Assembly: GCA_963970005.1 (NCBI GenBank)
Contig: CAXAMN010001336.1
Coordinates: forward strand, 439,689 to 503,688
DNA: 64,000 nt
Origin: Durusdinium trenchii
Lineage: Eukaryota > Sar > Dinophyceae > Suessiales > Symbiodiniaceae
Direction of reading: 5' to 3'
The position numbers and the translations under genes are program-made. The notes below the pieces were generated by a model. That model was not told the DNA's origin and searched no databases. It worked only from the letters and a program-made list of their open reading frames with translations. Positions 9,770-19,201 of this stretch are shown one piece after another (position 1 is the stretch's first letter; every line of letters begins with the position of its first letter).

Positions 9770-11109
9770 ATTGATGCCAGCTGTGCCATGCCATTGATCA
9801 ACCCCAGCAGTGCATGGGGCACTGCAACCGCATTACCCAGCAAATGGTAAGCTACCCTGTGGTCGCACTCCCAAACAACAGCGTGACCTCAGCAATGGAC
9901 AGGAGACGGATTTTACCGTTGCAAAGGACAAATGCCCCCAGAAGTCCCTTCTGGCGTAATGTTTCCGGTGGGAGTTCATGTGACTTCGAATAACTGGCCA
10001 TGATGCATGGGTGGAAGTCCGTGATGTTTTTCACTCGGCATTTCCTGATTTGATATAACGTGGTACCCACTCCCTGAGGGAGAAAGCAAGTCTGGAAATA
10101 CATATCGAATGTTTCAGGACTAAGAGTTGGTGTAAACTCATGACTTGCATCTGATTCTGGCAGAATGATGGACTGCAGAGTGGGTGGTACCGTTGCTTTC
10201 GTCCATGTACCTGGTGACATCTGTTTTACCCGGGGGTCTCCGATGCGGACAGCTACAAGCATGAGCCTGGTGCGTGATTGGGCAAAACTTCAAGCAGGTT
10301 CAGATTTTCTTTCCAAATGATCTCATATCCTGCCCAATGAATGACCGCCAACAGCCAGGGAGCATGTTTGTGTGCAAAAACCGATGCCACTTCTTCTAGA
10401 CAGAGTACTGCCGGTCGGAGGAAAATGCATTGGGTCACTGTATAGATGAGAAGGCGACCTTCTTCGGAATCTAGACCCCTTTCTGCACCAGCTCTGCTCC
10501 ATGGTTGACACGGAGGGGACGCAACTAGTATATCGATCTGTTCAAAGAGGTGGCACCACCAGCTGTGCTCGATGTTTGCAACAACAGTCAACGGCTCTTT
10601 GGGGGGGTTCACCAGACTGCCCAAAACCAATTGCCTGTGCAGCGGACGTAATGGGTGGAAAGTTGGAATGGTTTCTAGCGTGAACCCGAGCAGCGATAAT
10701 GTCGTTCTCAATCGAGAACACCCCCTTTATTGGTAACAGGGCATCCTTCAGGAACTTGGCAGGGAAACTCCATCCGGAAAACCCACCTCCAAAAAAACTC
10801 TCCAACTCTGATCTGTCCCTCTCCATCAAAAGCAGCACTGTGCACAGGGAAAATGCCTGCCTGCGGCGCCCTAACGTCGATGATACACTGATTATCAATC
10901 CACAGGAGTCGTGCCTCGATAATGTAAATTGGCTTGTCTGGTCCTAACATATGCCACACGTGACCTGGCAAAGACAAATGTGCGAAAGTGCTGCGTGCAT
11001 GGGCGCACTCTGGCCATGAGCAATCCAAGTCTCCGATATCATGTCGTAAACCTGTGGCAGGGGTGACGATTCTGCAAGCGACCAGTTCTAGTTCATTCCA
11101 CTTTTGCAC
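9770..11109 (-). pseudogene. C5 cytosine DNA methyltransferase domain inside the LINE
   Basis: This domain would methylate C5 of cytosine in DNA using S-adenosylmethionine. Readable motifs in order: motif I 'FFGGGFSGW' (10770-10796), motif II 'SIENDIIAARVHARNH', motif IV 'SPPCQPWS' with the nucleophilic Cys at about 10508-10510, motif VI 'CLEEV', motif VIII 'QSRTRLML' (about 10250-10273), a short recognition region, a motif IX/X lead 'RLLSIAEVTLLFG', and motif X 'LLGNAVAVPHALLGL' (from about 9843). Length is about that of a single-domain C5 methyltransferase. Frame changes occur near 10830, 10655, 10272 and 9850. The one at 10272 looks like a single missing C in a C run. No bromo, BAH or other accessory domain is seen. 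The stretch 11109-10900 ('IYIIEARLLWIDNQ') is an unrecognised lead-in. Confidence 0.8.
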
Positions 11110-11260
11110 GTGAGGTCCTGTTATTGCCTGGGCTGAAAATGCCTTAGTCTTGCAGGCGCACAGATCTATGACGGGACGATGCGTCCGGACATGTTCTTGT
11201 AGGCATTTCCTTGTGTCTGGCTTTAATGGTGGCAGGGACTGCCCAGGAGACCAGGAGACG

Positions 11261-13789
11261 TCAGGCCCACCCCCCTCTTACGTGTCTATCAACCCATTGT
11301 GTCTGTAAGAGGTTCGCAAGGAAAAGCGTTCGAACTGCAAAAGCCAGGCTTACCAATGCGTTATCTGAAGTGGCATGTCGCCACATCCTAACAGCATGAT
11401 GTCCTATGTAGCCGAAATCATCGGCCCATGCGTGTGCCTGCAGTGCATGAACACTCTCTTCGCATGCCGGCATGAATGCAATGTCCATAGCATCGAAACA
11501 TCCTTGGAGCATTTTGAACCCACACATTGCCTCTGGACAAACATAAGGAAACAAATGCGCCCTGATCTGGTATGACTGAATGTGCAGGAAATTTGCCAAA
11601 GCTCTGAGGAATGCTGGTACTTCATCATGATCACTATTGGGGAACCCATAAATGTGAACCCAAACCAAACCGGCATCATACAGAATGTGTACAGCAAACC
11701 AATGATGGTGGGCCATGGCCAAGACTCGGTGTTCCAGGTGATGAAACAAACTGGGTCGTCGATTCGATATCACTTCAAAGACTTCTGTGTCTGGTACCCA
11801 TATGCAGCATGGTAGCAAATTCACATGGCCGGTGAAGTGACGACAAATATCGATTGCATGATCAAGTTCGTCTGATGCTGCAAGACCTGGATAGATGCAA
11901 AACTCCTGGACTCTGGCTCTAGTTCTCTCAAGACCTGGGCCACTTTGGGAAAAAGTCATGTTGCTGGTCTCTTCCCCCAAAAACTCAGTCTGGACCCCAA
12001 CTTTTACCCCCGAATGAAGCTGCTCTGCTTCCTGCACTTGGACTTGCGTGTCTTCCCTGCTCTCGTGTGTTTGTGTGGCCACTGCCTGCGTCAGCAACTC
12101 CTGCTGCTGTTGATGTGGTGGCACGAAAACAGACATCGGCTGGCCTGCAGCGCAAATGGATAACGCGTCAAGTCTAGTATGGACACTCGTATTAAATTGG
12201 AACAAGTGCACAAGAAATGCTTGGCGTACTGTGTAGGCCACTTGCTGGAGGTCAGGATCTGCTTGTGTTCGGGCCCAAGCTTCCACGGATCTGTCAAGTA
12301 CCCTCGAAATGATGCGTTTTCTGTCATCGGAGAGTCCTTGAAACTCAGCCAGAGTCCTGCTGAAGGTCTGCTGCGAGTGCGAGAGTCCAATCCACCTCCA
12401 CAGTAGGGACCACCCACACATGTGGGGGGGGCTAGTGTCTGCCCAATGTTGTATGACCAAACGGTGTGCTGGGATTTGCAGGACGTGGCACACGAACGTC
12501 TCTATGCGGCTTTGATTGACCTGTGCGCATTGCAGAATGGCAATTTCCGGCATATCGTGCTGCTTATCGATTTCGACTCCTATCCAATGCGCACCGTACA
12601 AGATGGGTAGCAAGCTGACTCCTGTGTTCGGTACATGTACGTCGTCACTTTCGAAGATGAAGTCATCTGTCACTTGGGAGTAAACAGCGACCGGAAGAAA
12701 GTGATATTGCGAAGCTGCTCTTCTCATACGACTGGCTGTGAAGGCCCATTCGTCGGATGCCATCCACCCTTCTGTTTCCTGGGCAAAAACCATTCGCTCT
12801 CCGAGGGTTGCGTGTGGACGAAGGTATGCTGCCCTTACAGAGGTCCATGTTGCAGCACCCGCTGCGGCCACCAAAGGATATTGACTTTTCCTGAGGTGTC
12901 TTTCCCGAAGGATCCAGCCAATCCAGTCCTCTTCCACAAAATCATCATGAGAGTGGAGTGGCACATCCATGTCTAAAGCTACCGAGGTGCTGCGGGTCCC
13001 AGGGTGCTCTTCCGAGCAAATCGTAAAACGGCTGCGGTTGTTTGAACCATGAACACCAGAGCCTCCTGGAGGTGGTTCATCTTGCCCTACCTCATCTTGC
13101 AATTCAGCGGCTCCCAAGGCGTTCAGGTTATGTGGAGGCGGTTTATTGTGCCCTGCCTCTTCTTGTGTTTCTCTTTTAGTCCATTCTCTCTCAAGCTTGG
13201 GAGGTGGTTCATTCTTCCCTACCTCATCTTGTCCATTTCTTGATGTCACAGGGCACAAATGCGGCGAAGAGAGACCCTGGGCGGCCTCAGCAGACAAGTT
13301 ATGCTCATATGCCTGATTGTCGCCAAAATTAGAAGGTCTGGTCCATTGATCGAAAGCGTCTGGTGGACCTGAACCTTTCTTCAACCAGAATTTCAGACAT
13401 GAGGCTCGCCACGAACATTCTGTTGACTGCTGACATGCTTCCACCAAGGACAACTCTCGGCACCACCTAAGCGATCTCTTAAAGCCTATTCCAGCATGGT
13501 AGAGTGAGACCAGGCTGTTCACAAACTGAATGCTGTCCACGCACTGACGATAGCAGAGTTCTTCATCCACTCGAAAAAGCCACTCCAAGGCCAGTCGTGT
13601 AGCAATCCAGTGGGCAATCGCTTGATGATCCACCCTTTCCTGGATACATGTGGGCTTAGTTTCTGACTTTTCAGCCCATGCTGCTATCCAAGATGGACCC
13701 CGTGGTGCTCGGACCTCACATAGATACCAAAAATCCGGGCCCTCCGACTGAAGCTCTTCGAAAACTGTCTTTCGTAGTTTCACCCTCAT
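11261..13789 (-). CDS. Protein with two Ulp1/C48-like His-Cys domains (LINE ORF1 N-terminal part)
   Basis: This intact 842-codon frame contains a duplicated domain. Copy 1 (about 343-466) runs 'ASDEWAFTA', 'YHFLPVAVY', 'GAHWIGVEID' (His401) and 'MCGWSLL' (Cys458). Copy 2 (about 637-764) runs 'ASDELDHAI', 'VNLLPCCIW', 'HHHWFAVHI' (His696) and 'MCGFKML' (Cys756). The His-to-Cys distances are 57 and 60. His-Trp followed by hydrophobics and a later Cys-Gly is the pattern of Ulp1/SENP (C48) peptidases. The usual Asp and Gln are not certain, so activity is unproven. A 22-residue PPP repeat lies at 187-241. The start ATG overlaps the stop of the upstream 481-codon frame (ATGA). Immediately downstream comes the methyltransferase, so processing of the polyprotein is a plausible role, by inference. 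Confidence 0.65.
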   Translation of the reverse strand: MRVKLRKTVFEELQSEGPDFWYLCEVRAPRGPSWIAAWAEKSETKPTCIQERVDHQAIAHWIATRLALEWLFRVDEELCYRQCVDSIQFVNSLVSLYHAGIGFKRSLRWCRELSLVEACQQSTECSWRASCLKFWLKKGSGPPDAFDQWTRPSNFGDNQAYEHNLSAEAAQGLSSPHLCPVTSRNGQDEVGKNEPPPKLEREWTKRETQEEAGHNKPPPHNLNALGAAELQDEVGQDEPPPGGSGVHGSNNRSRFTICSEEHPGTRSTSVALDMDVPLHSHDDFVEEDWIGWILRERHLRKSQYPLVAAAGAATWTSVRAAYLRPHATLGERMVFAQETEGWMASDEWAFTASRMRRAASQYHFLPVAVYSQVTDDFIFESDDVHVPNTGVSLLPILYGAHWIGVEIDKQHDMPEIAILQCAQVNQSRIETFVCHVLQIPAHRLVIQHWADTSPPHMCGWSLLWRWIGLSHSQQTFSRTLAEFQGLSDDRKRIISRVLDRSVEAWARTQADPDLQQVAYTVRQAFLVHLFQFNTSVHTRLDALSICAAGQPMSVFVPPHQQQQELLTQAVATQTHESREDTQVQVQEAEQLHSGVKVGVQTEFLGEETSNMTFSQSGPGLERTRARVQEFCIYPGLAASDELDHAIDICRHFTGHVNLLPCCIWVPDTEVFEVISNRRPSLFHHLEHRVLAMAHHHWFAVHILYDAGLVWVHIYGFPNSDHDEVPAFLRALANFLHIQSYQIRAHLFPYVCPEAMCGFKMLQGCFDAMDIAFMPACEESVHALQAHAWADDFGYIGHHAVRMWRHATSDNALVSLAFAVRTLFLANLLQTQWVDRHVRGGWA
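13068..13231 (-). repeat. 66-bp in-frame tandem repeat (22-residue PPP repeat)
   Basis: Three GGAGGYGG-type starts at about 13068, 13134 and 13199 are spaced 66 bp apart. They encode two full and one partial 22-residue units of the form Q-[DE]-E-[VA]-G-x-[ND]-[EK]-P-P-P. The spacing is a multiple of three, so the frame is kept. The repeat is a likely flexible linker before the first peptidase-like domain. Confidence 0.75.
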
Positions 13790-15231
13790 ATGATATGCTC
13801 AGTGGCTGATGCATCAGCATCATGTGGCTTGAAATAGCTCATGAATTGCTTTTCCCATGACCTGACTTGGAACCTTGATTCTGATTCACTCCATGCTTTG
13901 AGATCATGAGACAACAACAGGATGTGAACATCAGTCTGAAGAAGACGACTAATCTTCTCATATAATCTGTTGATGCGGATGGGCGAACGACCTTGCGTCA
14001 CAGTGGGTTGCCAGCCTACTTGGTCATGCCGATTCCGCTCCTGTGTGGACTGAATCTTCCTTGAGACTCGAGTCAAGGATCCTGTCATTCTTTTACCTGA
14101 CCCTGCCTTGATCTCTTTCAATTCACCTGTGACGTAATCATGAATTGAAAAACTGACATCATTTGCTTTCACTGCTTCAAATTTGCCTGCTAAATCATTG
14201 ACACATGTCAAGTCAGCTAACCTCATGATTGCATCAACGTACAAATATTGGACTCCATCAAATTCAGCAATGTATCTTCCGTTCTTCAGAGCTGCTGCAA
14301 TTTCTGAGCCACGCATACCAACAGACTCTTCTGGGATGTCGGTGACACTCTTTGAAAGTATGTGCCACAAAGTTCCATAGACGAAAAATCTGAGCTCATT
14401 GTGGATACGAACACCCATGGGAACTTCATCAATCTTCAAGAGACCTAGCTGCTCACATTCGATCAAATCACAGACATGTGACTTGAATTTTTCATGAATG
14501 TCGTGAGTAGCTGGAGCTGCAAAAGTCGTCTCAGGCAACCTTTTCTTGATTGAGATGAATGCATAGAGGTCATCTCTTGCTGCCTCCATCAAAAAGTCCT
14601 CATAGACTGAGCTTATTGGGTGAATGACTTTTTCTGTCATATTCAGAGCACGCGAAATCATTGAATCAATCGCAATTTCAGAATTTGGCAGGATGGAAAT
14701 ATATCCAAGCAAGTCCATCTTCAGTTGATCAGTGAAAAGTCGCGCAATCCTCTCAACTTTTGTAACAATGTTAAGCTCAATCTGAGATGCTGTTAGATCC
14801 TTGAGTCGTGCTTCCTCCTCTACTTCTGCTGAATATGTCCTGTTCCAGTCATTGATGTCAACAGAAATATCAAATGACTCATTCTTCTCATCGGGCAATT
14901 CAGTAGGGTGACTTTTCACAAAGATCGCATGCACAAGTGACTTCACAGCCCCAACCAAATGTGGAACTAAAGCCCCATCCTGCAATCTGTCTGCAAAAAC
15001 ACCATCAAGACTCTTCAAAGCTTGACAGTAAGAGTTGGAATTCCGCAATGATGCATACCGAAAAGCTTCAACTTTGCCATACAATGACCATAGCATCTCA
15101 TTCATAAATTTTGAAGATATTGCATAGCAGATGTTCTCGGATGTGTTTTTGAAGAACATGCATCCAAAAGCTGACGTCATCTCTAACTCTGGGAAGAGAG
15201 TCTGGAGCACAGGTCCAACATTTGACCACAT
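13786..15231 (-). CDS. Unrecognised 481-codon frame, possibly foreign or viral
   Basis: A long intact ATG-initiated frame with AT-richer codon use than the LINE (many GAA, TCA, ATT, AAA codons). It is mostly helical and acidic, with no transmembrane segment. Near the C-terminus, residues 441-448 read 'SHDLKAWS'. This has the D-x-x-x-W shape of motif A in some RNA-virus polymerases, but motifs B and C do not follow because the frame ends 30 residues later at the LINE. I do not recognise the family. It is in the same register as the 209-codon frame upstream, separated by 11 codons that contain three stops. Alternatives are a truncated endogenous viral gene, an extra ORF of the LINE, or an unknown host gene. 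Confidence 0.5.
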   Translation of the reverse strand: MWSNVGPVLQTLFPELEMTSAFGCMFFKNTSENICYAISSKFMNEMLWSLYGKVEAFRYASLRNSNSYCQALKSLDGVFADRLQDGALVPHLVGAVKSLVHAIFVKSHPTELPDEKNESFDISVDINDWNRTYSAEVEEEARLKDLTASQIELNIVTKVERIARLFTDQLKMDLLGYISILPNSEIAIDSMISRALNMTEKVIHPISSVYEDFLMEAARDDLYAFISIKKRLPETTFAAPATHDIHEKFKSHVCDLIECEQLGLLKIDEVPMGVRIHNELRFFVYGTLWHILSKSVTDIPEESVGMRGSEIAAALKNGRYIAEFDGVQYLYVDAIMRLADLTCVNDLAGKFEAVKANDVSFSIHDYVTGELKEIKAGSGKRMTGSLTRVSRKIQSTQERNRHDQVGWQPTVTQGRSPIRINRLYEKISRLLQTDVHILLLSHDLKAWSESESRFQVRSWEKQFMSYFKPHDADASATEHII

Positions 15232-15264
15232 TTTGACCCTTTATGCCGCTTATTGTCAACTCGA

Positions 15265-15894
15265 TCAGAACGTTTTTTTCATGTTCGAGCGATCAATCTG
15301 CACGTTGATTGCAGCAAAACGAATGTTGTCAAGCATTCCTTTGACCATGGAATACTTCGTCATCTTTTGCACCTTGTTCGAGTGAAAAGATGCCATATTG
15401 CTAGCTTTTTGACCAAAGCCAATGCCATGTAGCTCTGCAAGGGTAGCTGAGACTTGTTCTATCCACTTCTGCTTTCTGATGATGAACTCATCATCACATT
15501 CTATGTCATGAATGTGGAACTCTCGTGTCACTAGGTGGCCAATAGCTTGTGAATCCACCAGAATGTTCGGATCAAGGCCAAAAAAATCCTTGAGAATATG
15601 ACCTGCGGTTCTTGCATCGTTGAATTTCTTTTGACCAGACAATTTTCTGGCTACCTGCCAAGCGAAAACTGAACTTCGTGTGGCTTCAGCAGGTTCATCA
15701 ATAATCCATGTTCCTCCTTCACTTGCATGTTTTGTCCGCATTTCATCCAAAAGAATTGGTGTGAGGTCAAATCCCATTCGAGAAGAGAGCATTGTAAACT
15801 GATCAGCACTCATAACAGTAGCATATGCAGCCATGACTGAAGCTGCACCATGATCACCATGAATTGGAACGGCCCCGACTTTAGAAGTCGTCAT
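15265..15894 (-). CDS. Unrecognised 209-codon frame upstream of the 481-codon frame
   Basis: The frame opens with ATG at 15894 and ends in TGA at 15265-15267. Composition resembles the following 481-codon frame. Segments include 'ADQFTMLSSRMGFDLTPIL' and 'MTKYSMVKGMLDNIRFAA'. It has no signal peptide, membrane span or catalytic motif that I recognise. It may be a separate small protein of the same foreign unit or the N-terminal part of one protein interrupted by stops. Confidence 0.45.
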   Translation of the reverse strand: MTTSKVGAVPIHGDHGAASVMAAYATVMSADQFTMLSSRMGFDLTPILLDEMRTKHASEGGTWIIDEPAEATRSSVFAWQVARKLSGQKKFNDARTAGHILKDFFGLDPNILVDSQAIGHLVTREFHIHDIECDDEFIIRKQKWIEQVSATLAELHGIGFGQKASNMASFHSNKVQKMTKYSMVKGMLDNIRFAAINVQIDRSNMKKTF

Positions 15895-17232
15895 CGTGAA
15901 AAAAGCGAAAAGAAGTCGTCATCCCCATTTGGATTGAACAAGCTCTTCATCTGGGGGGTTAGTGAATCTAGAGTCTACATTACATCATTGTGTCGTGTTG
16001 AGGTCTTCAATTAAATGCCAGAATGCCAGAATCTCCGGATCATCAGCTTGCAATTAGTCACAAGTCTTGACAGCATGGCTATGGGCCTGGTGCAATTCCC
16101 AAGTACGACCTGCCTGGATGGCTGAAATGGGGTTCATGTCCACTTTTTATCTAGAGTGGCTGGCATTGAACGCAAGTACATATCCTGAGTGGCTGGCATA
16201 GCATGACTTGCACGCATGTTTTTTCGTTAGTCGACATCATCTCGCCCCACAACCGGATAAGTAAGAGCTGCACACGGACCAAAACAAATATCGCTGCAGG
16301 ATGGCCTGGCCCAGTAATTCTTGGTTACACGGTTACACTCCCTGGAACTAACATGGTTACGTGGATGGCCTGGCCCCGTAAGGAAGACCATGAAATCCAC
16401 TACAAACAGGTGGTTTTCCACTTCCATGTTAGTATCCTTTTTCATAGTACAAGTATCCTGCCATCTCTTATGTACAAGCACCCGTGTGCAAGCACCCTGA
16501 CCAACCACATCAGCCCAGCAGCCCATGCATAGCGGCAGAAGCTCCGACAACGAGGTTAGAGCTTTCATCACCTTGCCAGCGGGAAAAAGAGACACGGGCT
16601 CTCTGCGCTCTCTCAGTATGCAACAAGGGAGTAAAACCAGGTTAGATCGTCTGCACAGTCTACTTTTTGGATATGTGTGTCTCATGAAGGTTCATGGAAT
16701 GTTTCAGGCTTCTATGTGAAGATCATATCCTTCTTCTCCGTTTATGCCTGAATGTTGAACATGCTTCTATCTGGGCAAGAAGTTGATCCCAGTTCAAAGA
16801 GCATCTTTCCTCTCGTCTGCTTGCTCTTCCTCTGTCGGTCGCTCATGTGATTTTGCCGTTCTTGTCTGTCACCACCTGCCGGTGTGAAATCACTTTTTAC
16901 TTCGGCCTCCATGTGAACTTGGGTTGTGGACTATATTCCGGGACTAATGGCACTGACATATCGGGGAGGATGACTCACCCGTTATGCTTCTCCTGACATA
17001 CCGCACACATTTGCAATCGGATCATCCTGCTCGTACCACGCCCTAAGGGAGAGACAACGCATGGATGTTCATGTATGTTCCATGCCATTTCTAGATGTTC
17101 TGCCAATCTTCAAGTCATGATCAACTCTTCCACATCAAAGTATGGATGTTTTCCCCTCACCGTGTTAACTGTACCATACTGTGCCCAACCCACCACCCGT
17201 CTACCACGTCGAACCATCGCACTCCCGTTCAC
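15895..17232. other. Intergenic, short repeats only
   Basis: No supported gene. GAGTGGCTGGCAT occurs twice near 16154-16199, and a GGATGGCCTGGCCC word occurs twice near 16302-16374. Open frames here (such as 16685-16227 minus) lack coding character. Confidence 0.5.
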
Positions 17233-17341
17233 CTGATGCATCCCATCCCCTTCGAACGAGGCCATTTGATGTCGCAGCTGTCTCAGTGCCTCGTCCACCG
17301 ACGAAGGGATGAGACGAGTCGTTGAGACCGACGGTCGGGAC
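17233..17341 (-). CDS. Putative exon, 'SVDEALRQLR'
   Basis: A GC-rich islet of 109 bp. The acceptor is CAGCAG|GTCCCG and the donor is ATCAG|GTGAAC. The frame (enter 1 nt, leave phase 0) reads 'SRPSVSTTRLIPSS' then 'VDEALRQLRHQM', helical and charged. It resembles the exon at 46458-46509 in start and motif. Gene and function are unknown. Confidence 0.4.
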
Positions 17342-19115
17342 CTGCTGGGACCTGCTGCCGCTCTTGGAGTGCAGCTGCTGCTCTGACCCCAAAAACTCCC
17401 TCCAAACAGAAAGGAAAATCTCCCTGAGTCTTCATTCTTGGTGGAAGTGGAGGGCTGTTCAGCCCCATTTTTCAATTGACCCTTTGTTGTTTTCCGAAGA
17501 CTTCACTTGCATGCAACATGATAATTTCCCGGGAGTGCAAACAGAAACCTCGAGAATGGACAGGAAACCAACAGAAACCTGTGGAATTGGACCGGTGTGG
17601 ATTCCTCATATAATTAGCCTCATGAAGGGTCTCGTGCCAGCCCTGTGGCTCCACCTCGCCGGTGGCCGGGGGGGGCGGTGGTCAGAAACAAAGGATGCCA
17701 AGCCAGCGAACCAGGCTCAGTTGAAGCCGAAGCATGGAAGCTACCAGTTACCAGTCAAACATCAACAGGCGAGAAAGACCGCGCTCCAAAAACTGACCCC
17801 TCCCAAATGGTGTGCTGGTTGAGTCCAACCCGTCCCTTCGGTCCGGCGTGTGGTTGATTGGGGTAGAGACTCCTATAGTGAACTTCTCGGGGAACCAGAA
17901 CCAGCCTCTCTCCCCAAAAAACCAATCGTGGCTTCGCTTTCTCAATTCCAAGCAAAGCCTACCAGTCTAGTCGGACAGTTTCCATGACGAGTCCGCTTTG
18001 GCCTCGAGGGAAAGCTAAGCTCAGCACCAGCCGGACGCTCTGACCCCGTTGAGTCTGACCAAGCGGAGCGAGGTTGGTGTCTTGGGTGGTCGGTGGTGTT
18101 CAAACACATATGGCATATGAGCACAACCAGAGAACACTGGTGGTCACAAGGTGGTGAATATATGAAGTATATGTTTGTGTCAACATCTGGTTGGGTATGT
18201 GTTATCTTCCTCGATTCACATCGGCACGGCAGCTCTGGTGGAGGTCATGTGGTAGCTCATGACGGTTTCTGCTATTTTCAGGAGTTGCACTCCCTGAAAT
18301 GATGGAAGTGGATGGCATGGCCCCTTGGATTACCATTTGGCCAAAGAAACGCAGGCCTCAAATCCATGGAAAATACAGGTTTTCAAGTACAAAGACCATG
18401 TTTTGTGCCAGGGAACACCAGGGTGATTGATGGTTTGCGGGGCCCCAACCAGGTTGTGCTAGAAGGATTTGACCCTTAGAACCGCTGCTTGAATTGGCTC
18501 TAGGGACCCTGCAGATTGGCTCAAAGGGGGCTTCGCCAAAGAACATCACGACAAGCATTACAGATTGCCACCTCCCTCAAAACCAAACAGCTTCAAAAGG
18601 GGAAAGAACATGAAAGAACTCTTCAACATGGTCATCCCAACCATCAACAACAAGCAAAGTATGTATAGTATAAACAATCTATCCAACGCATGTCCACCCA
18701 CTGCTCCACCTCAAGGCGGCACGTTTCGGCACGTTTCGCTTCCGGCCGTGTCGGCACTTTTCGGCGCCTCCCCGGGGATCGGTGCCACCGTGGAGGGATC
18801 CGACTCCTGCAACCGAGGTACGGCGAGGCCGGTGCAGCGGTCCTCAAGGGAGTGTCCCGGCGTCCCTGAAGCGGTCCCTACACCCAAATGGACTGCTGAA
18901 GAGCAGTGTCTACTGTTTCACAGATGTTTAAACCAAAGATGTAGTGTTGTTCGATTTGAGTCCCAACATGGGTGGGAGTCCCATTTAGCCCTTCATTTTT
19001 CTATGCTAATTAGCAACAACCACTGCAATGGACTTTTCGTGAAGGCTCAACAGGGCGGCCAAGCCTGAGTGGAGTCCTGTTTAGTTCTTTGCCCATTCTT
19101 CCTCATTCATCCAGC
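17342..19115. other. Mostly non-coding; one GC-rich islet
   Basis: No supported gene. A GC-rich islet at about 18690-18880 looks exon-like in composition, but two strands read about equally well, so I make no call. Confidence 0.4.
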
Positions 19116-19201
19116 AGTCACAAAGGGGTGCTTAATGGAGGTTAGGCGTGCCCATTATCCACTCACTTAGAGACCCAAAACCACCCCTTTGTGACTCCTG
19201 G
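19116..19201. repeat. Hairpin with conserved 'CCACCCCTTTGTGACTCCTGG' segment
   Basis: A perfect 15-bp inverted repeat, AGTCACAAAGGGGTG (19116-19130) against CACCCCTTTGTGACT (19182-19196), has a 51-nt spacer. The segment 19148-19201 recurs at 38672-38728 (plus), 59786-59828 (minus) and, more diverged, 25186-25249 (minus). It is therefore a dispersed repeat family. Confidence 0.6.

Larger units (their letters stand above)
1054..13789 (-). mobile_element. Giant degenerate LINE: peptidase-like x2, C5 methyltransferase, gag-like, EN-RT-RNaseH
   Basis: About 12.7 kb on the minus strand form one retrotransposon. The domain order is: two Ulp1-like peptidase-like domains, a cytosine-5 DNA methyltransferase, unrecognised protein, coiled coil, NPGP motif, APE-type endonuclease, reverse transcriptase, CCHC finger, RNase H, and an extra conserved C-terminal domain. 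The frame changes about ten times, but domain order and motifs remain readable, so this is a decayed or error-containing copy of one element. A stop at 6728 separates a first ORF (13789-6728) from an endonuclease/RT ORF. I recall that cytosine methyltransferases have been reported inside dinoflagellate retrotransposons. The limits are those of the outermost readable protein and could extend further. Confidence 0.8.

Noticed and set aside
9770-11109. A host DNMT gene independent of the transposon
   Set aside because: It has no introns, starts and stops inside the continuous LINE reading direction, and is flanked without gap by other element proteins.
13786-15231. Firm assignment as a viral RNA-dependent RNA polymerase
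   Set aside because: Only one weak D-x-x-x-W segment is visible. Motifs B (G-rich) and C (GDD/SDD) are missing before the frame ends.
16227-16685. 152-codon minus-strand frame
   Set aside because: It contains the duplicated GGATGGCCTGGCCC repeat and has no coding bias or splice context.
18565-19068. 167-codon plus-strand frame
   Set aside because: Only its GC-rich middle looks coding, and there the frame is no better than two alternatives. The ends are AT-rich with a low-complexity translation.
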